35,166 nt of DNA from an uncultured Blautia sp. (GTDB taxonomy: Bacteria > Bacillota > Clostridia > Lachnospirales > Lachnospiraceae): NCBI GenBank assembly GCA_937900135.1, contig CALCDJ010000053.1, positions 1 through 35,166 of the forward strand, written 5' to 3'. The translations under genes and the position numbers were made by a program. Shown here in pieces: positions 14,409 to 22,185 of this stretch (the stretch's first letter is position 1; every line of letters starts with the position of its first letter). The notes under the pieces are model-generated. The model saw nothing but the letters and a program-made list of their open reading frames with translations. It ran no database searches and was not told where the DNA came from.

Positions 14409-14430
14409 ACATATTTTGCAGGATTATAAT
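14402..14430 (+). promoter_or_regulatory. Promoter of the M20 peptidase gene
   Basis: TTTACA (14402-14407), 17-base spacer, TATAAT (14425-14430), followed about 30 bases later by AGGAG and the start codon. Confidence 0.75.
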
Positions 14431-14466
14431 GAAGAAAAACGAAAAATGCAACAGAAGGAGAAAAAA

Positions 14467-15666
14467 ATGAGAAACGAAGAAGAAAAGCTCCTGAAGCTTG
14501 TTCAAAACCTGATTCAGATCGACAGTTCTGACCCTGGCGCCTACGAAGGAGAAATCGGCATCTTTATCACCAACTGGCTGCGCAGCCATGTTCCCAACGC
14601 AATCATCGAAACCCAGGAGGTACTTCCTGGCCGGCATAATATCCGTGCAGTTCTCCCTGGCAAAATCTCCCATCCAGCACTGGTTTTTATCTGTCATATG
14701 GATACGGTTACCCTGGGAGACGGATGGAAAAAAAGCACGCCTCTCTCTGGTGAACTCCTGGAGGGAAAAATTTACGGAAGAGGCGCCTGTGATATGAAAA
14801 GCGGCCTTGCCTGCGCTCTGTCTGCATTTGCCAGGGCCGGCGCACTTGCTGCTCAGGGACAGCATCCCAATCACTCTCTGGTTCTGATTGCCTCTGTGGA
14901 TGAAGAAGATTTTATGCGTGGCGCAGAAAAAGCCATTGTATCTGAATGGGTCACCGAAAACGACTGGGTTCTGGATGCGGAACCCACCAACGGCGAAATC
15001 CGGATGGCTCACAAGGGGCGTACCTGGTTCCAGGTCTCTGTAGAAGGCGTAACTGCCCATGCCAGCACTCCCTATAAAGGCGCTGATGCCATTGCCGGGA
15101 TTGCAGAGATCATCACCCGGATACGAAACGAGATCCTTGCCGCTCCCGTTCATGAGGAACTGGGGAATTCCACGGTTACCTTCGGTATGATAAACGGTGG
15201 ATATCGTCCCTATGTGGTTCCAGACAAAGCCAAAGTCTGGATCGATATGCGCCTGGTTCCCCCATTGACTCCAGAATGCGCAAAAGATATCGTTGCCAGA
15301 GCTATCTCTCAGGCAGAAAAGCTGGTTCCTGGAATCCGAGGCTTTTACACCATTACCGGAAACCGCCCTTATGTCCAGAAAAATCCCCATTCTCTGCTTC
15401 TTTCTTCCCTTGGCCGTTCCATTCGCCACGTTACCGGCCAGGAAGCTGTCGTTGGTGTGTTTCCCGGTTATACAGACACCGCTGTCATTGCCGGAACACT
15501 GCATAACACCAACTGTATGTCCTATGGACCAGGAAATCTGGAATTGGCTCATAAACCAGATGAATCTGTGGATATCGCAGATATTCTACGCTGCGAAAAA
15601 GTGTTCACCCATTTGATCACGCAAATGCTTTACAAAGATTTAACAGAACCCCCCTCCGGAATTTAA
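14467..15666 (+). CDS. M20 family metallopeptidase / deacylase
   Basis: The 399-residue zinc-dependent hydrolase is of the ArgE/DapE/CPG2 superfamily. Metal-site motifs are seen in order: ICHMDTV (His77, Asp79), YGRGACDMKSGLA, the VDEED glutamates, DAEPT and the C-terminal HKPDES histidine; a dimerisation domain lies in the middle (about 180-290). The start ATG at 14467 follows AAGGAG; the long in-frame extension upstream overlaps the divergent gene and is not conserved. Members act as aminoacylases, dipeptidases or succinyl-diaminopimelate desuccinylases; there is no neighbour that fixes the substrate. The response regulator gene follows 49 bases later but has its own TATAAT. Confidence 0.88.
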   Translation: MRNEEEKLLKLVQNLIQIDSSDPGAYEGEIGIFITNWLRSHVPNAIIETQEVLPGRHNIRAVLPGKISHPALVFICHMDTVTLGDGWKKSTPLSGELLEGKIYGRGACDMKSGLACALSAFARAGALAAQGQHPNHSLVLIASVDEEDFMRGAEKAIVSEWVTENDWVLDAEPTNGEIRMAHKGRTWFQVSVEGVTAHASTPYKGADAIAGIAEIITRIRNEILAAPVHEELGNSTVTFGMINGGYRPYVVPDKAKVWIDMRLVPPLTPECAKDIVARAISQAEKLVPGIRGFYTITGNRPYVQKNPHSLLLSSLGRSIRHVTGQEAVVGVFPGYTDTAVIAGTLHNTNCMSYGPGNLELAHKPDESVDIADILRCEKVFTHLITQMLYKDLTEPPSGI

Positions 15667-15677
15667 CGAACGCCTTC

Positions 15678-15683
15678 TATAAT
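15678..15683 (+). promoter_or_regulatory. Candidate -10 of the response regulator gene
   Basis: Perfect TATAAT without a -35 hexamer (TCCGGA in its place). Two TTTAAC elements, at 15639-15644 and 15662-15667, lie 23 bases apart around it, which could be binding sites for an activator such as the encoded regulator itself. Confidence 0.45.
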
Positions 15684-15715
15684 AAATAAATCTTAATACA
15701 GGCGGAGGAAAAGAC

Positions 15716-16378
15716 ATGATTTATTTAGTTGAAGATGATGAAAGTATCCGGGAACTGATAATTTATACTTTAAAAAGCCAGGGATTGGACGCCAAAGGCT
15801 TTGGCCGTCCCTCACTGTTCTGGAAGGCTATGGAAAAAAAGCTGCCTTCTCTTTTGCTTCTGGATATTATGCTGCCTGAGGAGGACGGTATTTCCATTTT
15901 GAAAAAGCTCCGAATGCGTCCCGATACCAGGAAGCTTCCCATCATCATGCTCACAGCCAAAGGAAGTGAATATGATACGGTTGTCGGTTTGGACAGCGGC
16001 GCTGATGACTATATTCCCAAACCCTTCCGTATGATGGAGCTGATCTCCCGAATCCGAGCTCTGCTGCGCCGCTCCAGAAACGATGCTGCCGAGGAATATC
16101 AATTGGGAAAACTGTATGTCTGTCCTTCCCGCCATATGGTAACGGTGGATCAGACCCCTGTAAATCTTACCCTGAAAGAATACGAAATGCTTTGTCTTCT
16201 TCTGAAAAACAGCGGCATGGTGTTGTCGCGAACACAGCTTCTGAACCAAATCTGGGGATATGAATTCGACGGAGAAAGCAGAACCGTAGACGTACATATT
16301 CGTACACTCCGCCAGAAGCTGGGACCTGCCGGCGATCTCATTGAAACCATCCGGGGAATCGGATATAAAATCGGATAA
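15716..16378 (+). CDS. OmpR/PhoB-family response regulator, no adjacent kinase
   Basis: The 220-residue two-domain regulator has a receiver domain with acidic pocket EDDE (6-9), phospho-acceptor Asp50 (LLLLDIMLPEEDG), LTAKG threonine and the KPF lysine. A PhoB-type winged helix follows (about 125-220; NLTLKEYEMLCLLLKNSG, SRTVDVHIRTLRQKLG, RGIGYKIG). A GGAGG site lies 7 bases upstream. Such regulators are normally followed by a histidine kinase gene; here a terminator follows and the next gene is on the other strand, so it is an orphan in this locus. Targets are unknown; PhoP-like phosphate control is one option. Confidence 0.9.
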   Translation: MIYLVEDDESIRELIIYTLKSQGLDAKGFGRPSLFWKAMEKKLPSLLLLDIMLPEEDGISILKKLRMRPDTRKLPIIMLTAKGSEYDTVVGLDSGADDYIPKPFRMMELISRIRALLRRSRNDAAEEYQLGKLYVCPSRHMVTVDQTPVNLTLKEYEMLCLLLKNSGMVLSRTQLLNQIWGYEFDGESRTVDVHIRTLRQKLGPAGDLIETIRGIGYKIG

Positions 16379-16402
16379 ATTTTATATTAAAAAAAAAGAA
16401 CT

Positions 16403-16432
16403 GGCTTCCGAAAAATCGGAAGCCCTTTTTTT
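16403..16432. terminator. Terminator after the response regulator gene
   Basis: A 9-bp stem GGCTTCCGA / TCGGAAGCC with an AAAA loop and a seven-T run; an A-run on the other side makes it usable for the converging glycosyltransferase transcript. Confidence 0.9.
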
Positions 16433-17447
16433 AATTGAAGCCATAAAACTTCTGGCAGATTTTATATGCTGTTACGAACATTTTTCGTCCGCTTTTTCCT
16501 GGAAGATTGGCTGCGCGTCCCATAATACTATAACGCAGCTTGCGATACAGCCACCGATCCTGCTCCCGGATATACTCCAGAAGTTCTTTCTTTTTTTCCA
16601 GGCCTTCTTCTGTTCCGGAACGGATCAGCATAATCGAAGATACGGTGGTGATAATATCCAGATAACTGATCATATAGCTGCGCAGTCTTTTGTTGGAAAA
16701 ACTATATCTGTGAAATGCATCTACCATCAGCTTATTTACCCGGATCTGCTGGTCAATTCGTTTGATCATTACCCTTTCATTCACAGACTGGTCATCACGT
16801 CCGATAAAATAACGGTAAAAATTCACATCCAGATAATACATATTTTCCACATAAGGAAGGGGTTCAAATGCAAACAGGTTATCCACATAGAAGGTATGCT
16901 TGGGAAGACTCAGCCCGCATTCATGAAGCAGCTTGGTTCGGTAGATCATAGAATGCATCAGAAGATACTTTCCTTTTGGCATATGTCCCACATCACTCCA
17001 CTGAAAAATCTGTTCCACCGGAAGACAATGACGGTACTGCATCACTTTCTTTCTTGGGGCGCCCTGTTTTTCATAAACAAAATTACTGATCAGAAGGTCA
17101 ACGGTCTTGGGGCCGCGAATGAGATCCTCCAGGGTTTTCAGAATCTTTTCGTAAGCCTCTTTATTCACCCAGTCATCACTGTCCACCACTTTAAAATACA
17201 ATCCTGTGGCATTGCGGATTCCTGCATTAACCGCTTCTCCATGGCCTCCATTTTCCTGATGGATTGCCTTTACGATGGATGGATATTTTTCCTGATAGGC
17301 GTCTGCAATCTCTGCTGTACGATCCTTGGAACCATCATCTACCACCAGAATTTCCACATCCTCTCCACCTACAAGAAGAGATTCGATACACTTCTCCATA
17401 TATGCCTCTGAATTATAACAAGGAATGGCAATACTTAACAGTTTCAT
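16431..17447 (-). CDS. Family 2 glycosyltransferase
   Basis: The 338-residue protein has a GT-A domain at its N terminus: LLSIAIPCYNSEAYMEKCIE, then EILVVDDGSKDRT, the NGGHGEAVNAGI loop, and the metal-binding VDSDDW. The C-terminal half (about 200-338) is basic and lacks clear membrane helices, so it is soluble or peripheral. Donor and acceptor sugars are unknown; similar proteins build exopolysaccharide or teichoic-acid-like polymers. The start overlaps the mutY stop (ATGA, 17444-17447) with AGGAGG just upstream, so translation is probably coupled. It is the last gene of an sfsA-mutY-GT run. Confidence 0.88.
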   Translation of the reverse strand: MKLLSIAIPCYNSEAYMEKCIESLLVGGEDVEILVVDDGSKDRTAEIADAYQEKYPSIVKAIHQENGGHGEAVNAGIRNATGLYFKVVDSDDWVNKEAYEKILKTLEDLIRGPKTVDLLISNFVYEKQGAPRKKVMQYRHCLPVEQIFQWSDVGHMPKGKYLLMHSMIYRTKLLHECGLSLPKHTFYVDNLFAFEPLPYVENMYYLDVNFYRYFIGRDDQSVNERVMIKRIDQQIRVNKLMVDAFHRYSFSNKRLRSYMISYLDIITTVSSIMLIRSGTEEGLEKKKELLEYIREQDRWLYRKLRYSIMGRAANLPGKSGRKMFVTAYKICQKFYGFN

Positions 17448-18499
17448 GATTTTTCCTCCTTCATATATTTCACATACGCGCCAAAAGCAGACGGCATAGC
17501 ATACTGCTTTTCTTTTTGTCTTTTTTCCACAAATAACAACGATGGGTCTGCCGGTTTCTCCAGAGATGCCACACGGATCTGATAGGCCTTCATTCTCCAT
17601 TCAATATGAGAGAATATATGCTTGGCCGGTTCCAGCTCCTGAATAAATAATGGCTCTAATTCCATCTTTTTTACCATGGCAAGGGCTTCGTCACTGGTCA
17701 AATATCCCAGGGTATTGGGAAGTTCATACAGCCCTGCCAACAGCCCCTTTCTGGGCCGCTGACGAATTGCTGTCCTCTCTCCGTCCTGGATTACCAGTAC
17801 CGTACGCTCCTCGATCACTCTTTTTTTCTTAGGCGCCTTTACCGGTATTTCTTCAGTTGTCTGGTGCGCCCTTGCCAGACAGAACCGGGCCACCGGACAC
17901 TCTCCACATTTGGGCTGTCCGTTGGGCACACAGACAACGGCCCCTAATTCCATCAAAGCCTGGTTAAAATCCCCTGGGCAATCCCCGGGCATAATTTCTT
18001 TAAGCTCCTCTTCCATTTTCTTCCGGACAGATTGTTTCATAATATCTTCCCGGCTTTCTGTAATCCTGGAAATTACACGAAGTACATTTCCATCCACAGC
18101 CGGAACCGGAATTCCATAAGCAATGGAAGCAATGGCTCCTGCCGTATAGCTGCCAATTCCGGAAAGTCCCAGAAGTTCCGGATAGGAAGCAGGAAGCTTC
18201 CCCTCATATTCCTGAACAACTGTAAGCGCTGCCTTTTGCATATTTCGCACACGATTATAATATCCCAGACCTTCCCAGAGCTTCATAAGCTTCTCTTCCG
18301 GACAAAATGCCAGAGCAGTCACATCTGGAAGTTCCCCAATAAACCGCAGAAAATAAGGCTTCACTGCTTCCACTCTGGTCTGCTGAAGCATAATCTCCGA
18401 TACCCAGGTATAATAGGCATTGTTCTGATCTCGCCAGGGAAGAATTCTTTTATTTTTCTGGTACCACGTAACCAGCGGCACCACAATCTCATTTAACAT
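17444..18499 (-). CDS. mutY: A/G-specific adenine DNA glycosylase
   Basis: The 351-residue base-excision repair enzyme removes adenine mispaired with 8-oxoguanine. The sequence shows WRDQNNAYYTWVSEIMLQQT (in the usual place near residue 22), the helix-hairpin-helix LLGLSGIGSYTAGAIA, catalytic Asp in PAVDGNVLRV, the Fe-S loop CVPNGQPKCGECPVARFC, and a NUDIX-like C-terminal domain with ELPNT and the FSHIEWRMKAY segment that recognises 8-oxoG. The first gap of the Fe-S loop is C-x7-C, one longer than the C-x6-C of the Escherichia coli enzyme. It overlaps sfsA by 7 bases and the glycosyltransferase gene by 4. Confidence 0.95.
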   Translation of the reverse strand: MLNEIVVPLVTWYQKNKRILPWRDQNNAYYTWVSEIMLQQTRVEAVKPYFLRFIGELPDVTALAFCPEEKLMKLWEGLGYYNRVRNMQKAALTVVQEYEGKLPASYPELLGLSGIGSYTAGAIASIAYGIPVPAVDGNVLRVISRITESREDIMKQSVRKKMEEELKEIMPGDCPGDFNQALMELGAVVCVPNGQPKCGECPVARFCLARAHQTTEEIPVKAPKKKRVIEERTVLVIQDGERTAIRQRPRKGLLAGLYELPNTLGYLTSDEALAMVKKMELEPLFIQELEPAKHIFSHIEWRMKAYQIRVASLEKPADPSLLFVEKRQKEKQYAMPSAFGAYVKYMKEEKS

Positions 18500-19206
18500 T
18501 TCTGATTTCCTCCCGCGCTCTGTTCTTCCAGAAGAATGGGAACCGGATTCTCCACTACTATGGAATCTTCTGTAACAAGGCAGTCATACGCCAGAAGCTT
18601 AACGCCTGCCTCTCTGGCCTGGATTAAGGCTTCTCCCAACTGTGGATGTGTCTTCCAGTTGGGTTCAAACCTTTGGATTCCTTTCATCTGGATAACAAAC
18701 AGCAAATATGCCTCATAACCGTCTTCCAGACAATGTATCAGCTCCTGAATGTGTTTTACGCCTCGCTTCGTGGGCGCATCGGGAAAACGAGCGATTCCAT
18801 CCTCTTCCAAGGTCACTCCCTTTACTTCCAGAAAGGCTTTTCGACAAGGGGATTCCACATACAGATCAAAACGAGAATTTCCATAAGTCTTTTCCCGGTG
18901 TACCGTTATCTCCTCCGGAAACAGTTCTCCTTTCATCAGCCATTCTTCTGCTGCCTTGTTTGGTATCTGGGAATCCATGTTGATCCAGTTTCCCTTTTTA
19001 TTGACAGTGATCAGGTCATATCCTGTCTTTCGGGATGGATTGTCGCTTTTTTCCAGGATTACTTCCACCCCGGGAATCAAAAGTTCCCTGCATCTTCCTG
19101 TGTTTTTTACATGAACCGTCTCCACCTGGCCTTGCAGTTCCACCTGCGCAATAAAGCGATTGGGACGGCTCAGAAATTTTCCTTTTGTTATATTTCTGTA
19201 TTTCAT
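18493..19206 (-). CDS. sfsA: SfsA family DNA-binding/nuclease-fold protein
   Basis: The 237-residue protein is of the SfsA family, first described in Escherichia coli as a sugar fermentation stimulator; its biochemical role remains uncertain. The N terminus FLSRPNRFIAQVELQG and HVKNTGRCRELLIPG form the OB-like part, and NSRFDLYVE with FLEVKGVTLEEDG form the nuclease-like fold, including the D...ExK pattern. The start MKYRNITKG gives the usual length, though its AGGAG lies only 2 bases from the ATG; the alternative start 12 bases upstream has no site. First gene of the sfsA-mutY-GT run. Confidence 0.9.
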   Translation of the reverse strand: MKYRNITKGKFLSRPNRFIAQVELQGQVETVHVKNTGRCRELLIPGVEVILEKSDNPSRKTGYDLITVNKKGNWINMDSQIPNKAAEEWLMKGELFPEEITVHREKTYGNSRFDLYVESPCRKAFLEVKGVTLEEDGIARFPDAPTKRGVKHIQELIHCLEDGYEAYLLFVIQMKGIQRFEPNWKTHPQLGEALIQAREAGVKLLAYDCLVTEDSIVVENPVPILLEEQSAGGNQKC

Positions 19207-19337
19207 GTCTCCTATCATACCATAAAATCCGAAAAAAGACAGTTGCTTTTTTTATTTTTGTCCGCTAGAATCTTTTATAGGATATTTTTACCAGAATACA
19301 CTCTGGATGCATTCAGGAAATACAGAAAGGACTTTTA

Positions 19338-19976
19338 ATGATTATGGACAGTATTATTTTTGATGTAGACGGAACCCTGTGGGATTCCACCGAAATCGTA
19401 GCCCAGGCATGGAGCGACTGCCTTCGGAATCAGGAACATATGGATATCGAGATCACAGCCCCACGTCTTATGGGACTTTTTGGCCAGCTGCTCCCGGATA
19501 TTGCCAAAGCCCTGTTTCCTGATAAGGAAGAAAAAGAACAGCTTCGGCTCATTGAGAACTGCTGCCAGGCAGAACACGAAGCGCTGCAAAAAACCTGCGC
19601 CCCCCTTTATCCGGAATTGGAAAACACCCTGAAAATTCTGTCAGAGACTTATCCCCTTTTTATTGTAAGTAACTGTCAGGCGGGATATATTGAAGTATTT
19701 CTTCAATCCTCCGGTCTTGGAAAATACTTCCAGGGACATCTCTGTCCAGGAGATACCGGTCTTGACAAAGCAGGAAATCTCTCTCTTATTGTTGAGAAAT
19801 ACCATCTCTCTTCACCAGTCTATGTGGGAGATACCCTGGGAGATCAGAATGCCTGCAAAAAAGCAGGAGTTCCCTTTATCCATGCTGCATATGGATTTGG
19901 TCAGGCGGAACATCCTGATGGCACCATTGCCTGTCTCTCTGATCTTCCCAAGCTGTGTCGCAGCTGGGAAAAATAA
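19338..19976 (+). CDS. HAD-superfamily hydrolase (phosphoglycolate phosphatase-like)
   Basis: The 212-residue phosphatase has all four HAD motifs: DSIIFDVDGTLWDST (nucleophile and general acid aspartates), IVSNCQ, the lysine of GLDKAGN, and VYVGDTLGDQNACKKAG. A helical cap of the C1 type lies between motifs I and II (about 20-95). This matches the Gph/PgmB-like subfamily acting on small phosphorylated metabolites; the substrate cannot be told. AAAGGA precedes the start, and a terminator follows. It stands alone between convergent neighbours. Confidence 0.88.
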   Translation: MIMDSIIFDVDGTLWDSTEIVAQAWSDCLRNQEHMDIEITAPRLMGLFGQLLPDIAKALFPDKEEKEQLRLIENCCQAEHEALQKTCAPLYPELENTLKILSETYPLFIVSNCQAGYIEVFLQSSGLGKYFQGHLCPGDTGLDKAGNLSLIVEKYHLSSPVYVGDTLGDQNACKKAGVPFIHAAYGFGQAEHPDGTIACLSDLPKLCRSWEK

Positions 19977-19992
19977 GCGCTCAGAAAATCAG

Positions 19993-20038
19993 AAAAGAGT
20001 TCCCTCTACGGATTATAACCGAAAAGGAACTCTTTTTT
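19993..20038 (+). terminator. Terminator after the HAD hydrolase gene
   Basis: AAAAGAGTTCC (19993-20003) pairs with GGAACTCTTTT (20026-20036), followed by further T. The loop is about 22 bases. The A-rich left arm may also serve the converging small membrane protein gene. Confidence 0.85.
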
Positions 20039-20039
20039 G

Positions 20040-20333
20040 TTATTTTTTACATTTTGTTCTCATCAGATACATCATCACAGCCAAGATCACAACGATCACA
20101 ATGATATAGATAATCTTGGAAACCAGCTGCTGAGTAAAAGAATCAATTCCTGTGGCAATTCCAATGAGAATCAGACCAATTCCGCAGACCTTCTCCAGCT
20201 TCTTCTCATCATACTGAGATTTCCGCGCCTGATAATTACCACCGCGCATAAAAAATTCTCCATGCCCGGATAAAATCATCACTCCTACAATCAGGGCTCC
20301 AAAGGTTAAAATAATATCCAAAGAACTACTCAT
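20040..20333 (-). CDS. Small membrane protein of unknown function
   Basis: The 97-residue protein has three predicted membrane helices (about 6-22, 49-66 and 73-92) and a short basic loop, NYQARKSQYDEKKLEK, between the first two. A GGGAGG site precedes the ATG. The layout (helix, charged loop with YDEKKL, GIGLILIGIATG helix) recalls the DUF3784 group of small Firmicutes membrane proteins, but I cannot confirm that. It starts 23 bases after the L,D-transpeptidase stop and is probably co-transcribed with it, suggesting an envelope role. Confidence 0.7.
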   Translation of the reverse strand: MSSSLDIILTFGALIVGVMILSGHGEFFMRGGNYQARKSQYDEKKLEKVCGIGLILIGIATGIDSFTQQLVSKIIYIIVIVVILAVMMYLMRTKCKK

Positions 20334-20356
20334 AAAATTTTCCTCCCGGGGTTTCC

Positions 20357-22000
20357 TTAATAGAAACAGATAATCGGAACCCCATAATCAATAATATCAT
20401 AAAGTACTGCTGCATTTTCCGGTGGAAGATTGATACAGCCATGGGAACCGCCGCCAATATAACGGTCTCCGCCAAAATATGGCTGCCAGTTGGCATCATG
20501 GAAACCAATACCGCCGTTAAACGGCATCCAGTAGGTTACTGGCTGTTCATATTCATATTTTCCATTGGGCAGCTTGCTCCCCCGCAAAACATCAGGGCTC
20601 TTCTTATAATAAAGAGTAAAAATACCCGGCGGCGTCTGGCGGTCTGCATAAGTCATATCACCGGAAACAATGTCTGATTCAAAGATGATTCCACCATTCT
20701 GATAATAATACATATGCTGGTCTGAAAGATCCACTTCAATATAAGTATCACCAAGGTCGTTATAACCATGAGAATTGGCTGTCATCTCATACACCGGGTC
20801 CCTTGTGGTCTGGGTACCGGCCTGAATTTCTCCCAGAAGCTGCGCTGTCTCAGCTCCCTGATCAATCTGCCATCCATAAGCGGAACCGTACACATAAACC
20901 GTTCTTCCACTGGTGGTATGGAACTCTCTATCTGTTCCCACCGTATCATGCTCAGCAGCCAGCTGTGCCACAAACTCAGCCACATGCTGCTGGAAGGAAG
21001 CATCGTCCTGAACAAACTGTCCTCTGTCATCAAACTTCAGCCAATCCTTAATCACACTTCCGTCCAAAGTAACGGTTTCTTCCCCAAAGGTATACGTAAT
21101 GCTTGCTTTTGTAAAGTTGTTGCAGGCATCCAAAGTTGCCTTCAGGTTGGCATCATCGCTGCGTACTTCTGCCTGCACGTAAGCATCCGGTGTGCTGGCA
21201 AAATCCACTTCTCTCTGACTTCCGGAAACGGCATCTGACAGAATCTTATATGCCTGCTTCATATTCAGTTTACTGCCCTCTGTCTCCGGGACAATCTCAA
21301 ACTGGGTATCCTTAAAGGCTACATAAGCATTCTCAGGCGCAACCTGATTCTCCTCCATTGCACAGTTTAGGGACTTGATCTGGGACTGAAGCATCTCCTT
21401 ATCATAGGAAATGTTCTCATTAGCTGTATAGCTTCGTTTCTCATACAGACCTGTGATCCATTCGTAGGATTTCTGCTTTTTCAAAAAAGAAAGTACTTCT
21501 CCGTCAGACATATAACGATAATTGATCTGATCTCCTGAAATCACCTGGGGATCCAGGTTTCTGGAAGCCACCTGAATAGAGTAATCCTCCACCTTGCTGG
21601 CAAGGGCCTGTTCTGCCTGATAGGCAGTCATTCCAGAACAGTCAATTCCATTAATCGTGGTACCTTCAAAAAATTTATCTGCATAATAATATGAAATGCC
21701 TGCATAAGCACAGCCTGCAGTCACCAGGAGCATGGCAGCCACAATTCCTGTCACTTTAAGCCCTTTATGCTTCTTCTTTTCTTTTATGGGCGGGAGTTCC
21801 ATCTCTCCCTCTTCTATGGTCACATAAGTCAGCGGGGCAGGACGGGCAGATTTCTTTCTTCTCGGTACCGACGTCTGACCCTTCGCTGTCTCTTCTGTTT
21901 CTTCGGTATCTGCTACAATTTTCGCCATTGCGGCATCTATCTTGCTTCCGATGTCTTCTGCTCCCTCCCGGGGCATCTCCTTCTTCTCTTCGTTACTCAT
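20357..22000 (-). CDS. L,D-transpeptidase (YkuD) with PG_binding_4-like domains
   Basis: The 547-residue bitopic protein has a cytoplasmic N-terminal tail of about 80 residues (charged, RRKKSARP), one membrane helix (about 81-103; VTGIVAAMLLVTAGCAYAG), two tandem PG_binding_4-type regions (about 115-390) and a C-terminal YkuD domain. The catalytic motif is GGGSHGCINLPPENA with nucleophile Cys at about 522. It should form 3-3 crosslinks in peptidoglycan or attach proteins outside the cell. The start at 22000 is chosen over a TTG 21 bases upstream because GAGGAG lies between them. A TATAAT at 22052-22057 is its likely -10. Confidence 0.92.
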   Translation of the reverse strand: MSNEEKKEMPREGAEDIGSKIDAAMAKIVADTEETEETAKGQTSVPRRKKSARPAPLTYVTIEEGEMELPPIKEKKKHKGLKVTGIVAAMLLVTAGCAYAGISYYYADKFFEGTTINGIDCSGMTAYQAEQALASKVEDYSIQVASRNLDPQVISGDQINYRYMSDGEVLSFLKKQKSYEWITGLYEKRSYTANENISYDKEMLQSQIKSLNCAMEENQVAPENAYVAFKDTQFEIVPETEGSKLNMKQAYKILSDAVSGSQREVDFASTPDAYVQAEVRSDDANLKATLDACNNFTKASITYTFGEETVTLDGSVIKDWLKFDDRGQFVQDDASFQQHVAEFVAQLAAEHDTVGTDREFHTTSGRTVYVYGSAYGWQIDQGAETAQLLGEIQAGTQTTRDPVYEMTANSHGYNDLGDTYIEVDLSDQHMYYYQNGGIIFESDIVSGDMTYADRQTPPGIFTLYYKKSPDVLRGSKLPNGKYEYEQPVTYWMPFNGGIGFHDANWQPYFGGDRYIGGGSHGCINLPPENAAVLYDIIDYGVPIICFY

Positions 22001-22051
22001 GTAATCTGTTCTCCTCGACAATAAGCAGCCAAAAACTTCTATAACTTCTAC

Positions 22052-22057
22052 ATTATA
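22052..22057 (-). promoter_or_regulatory. Candidate -10 of the L,D-transpeptidase gene
   Basis: Perfect TATAAT on the minus strand about 50 bases before the start codon; the -35 is not clear. Confidence 0.5.
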
Positions 22058-22185
22058 ACATAAATCTTCTTTTTTGCACCTGTTATTCTCGTTTTAACAA
22101 AAGATTTATATTTTTTTCACAATTTCTATTTTCATTTATGTATTAGTATCTCCGGCCAGCCTGTTTTTATCCTGCCAAAGGCGCT

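Noticed and set aside
14386..15552. 388-residue open frame antisense to the M20 peptidase gene
   Set aside because: No domain or ribosome site, and the opposite strand encodes an intact peptidase with all metal motifs.
16341..17411. 356-residue plus-strand frame opposite the glycosyltransferase gene
   Set aside because: It starts inside the response regulator end, crosses a strong terminator and has no homology I recognise; the minus strand has a clear GT-A fold.
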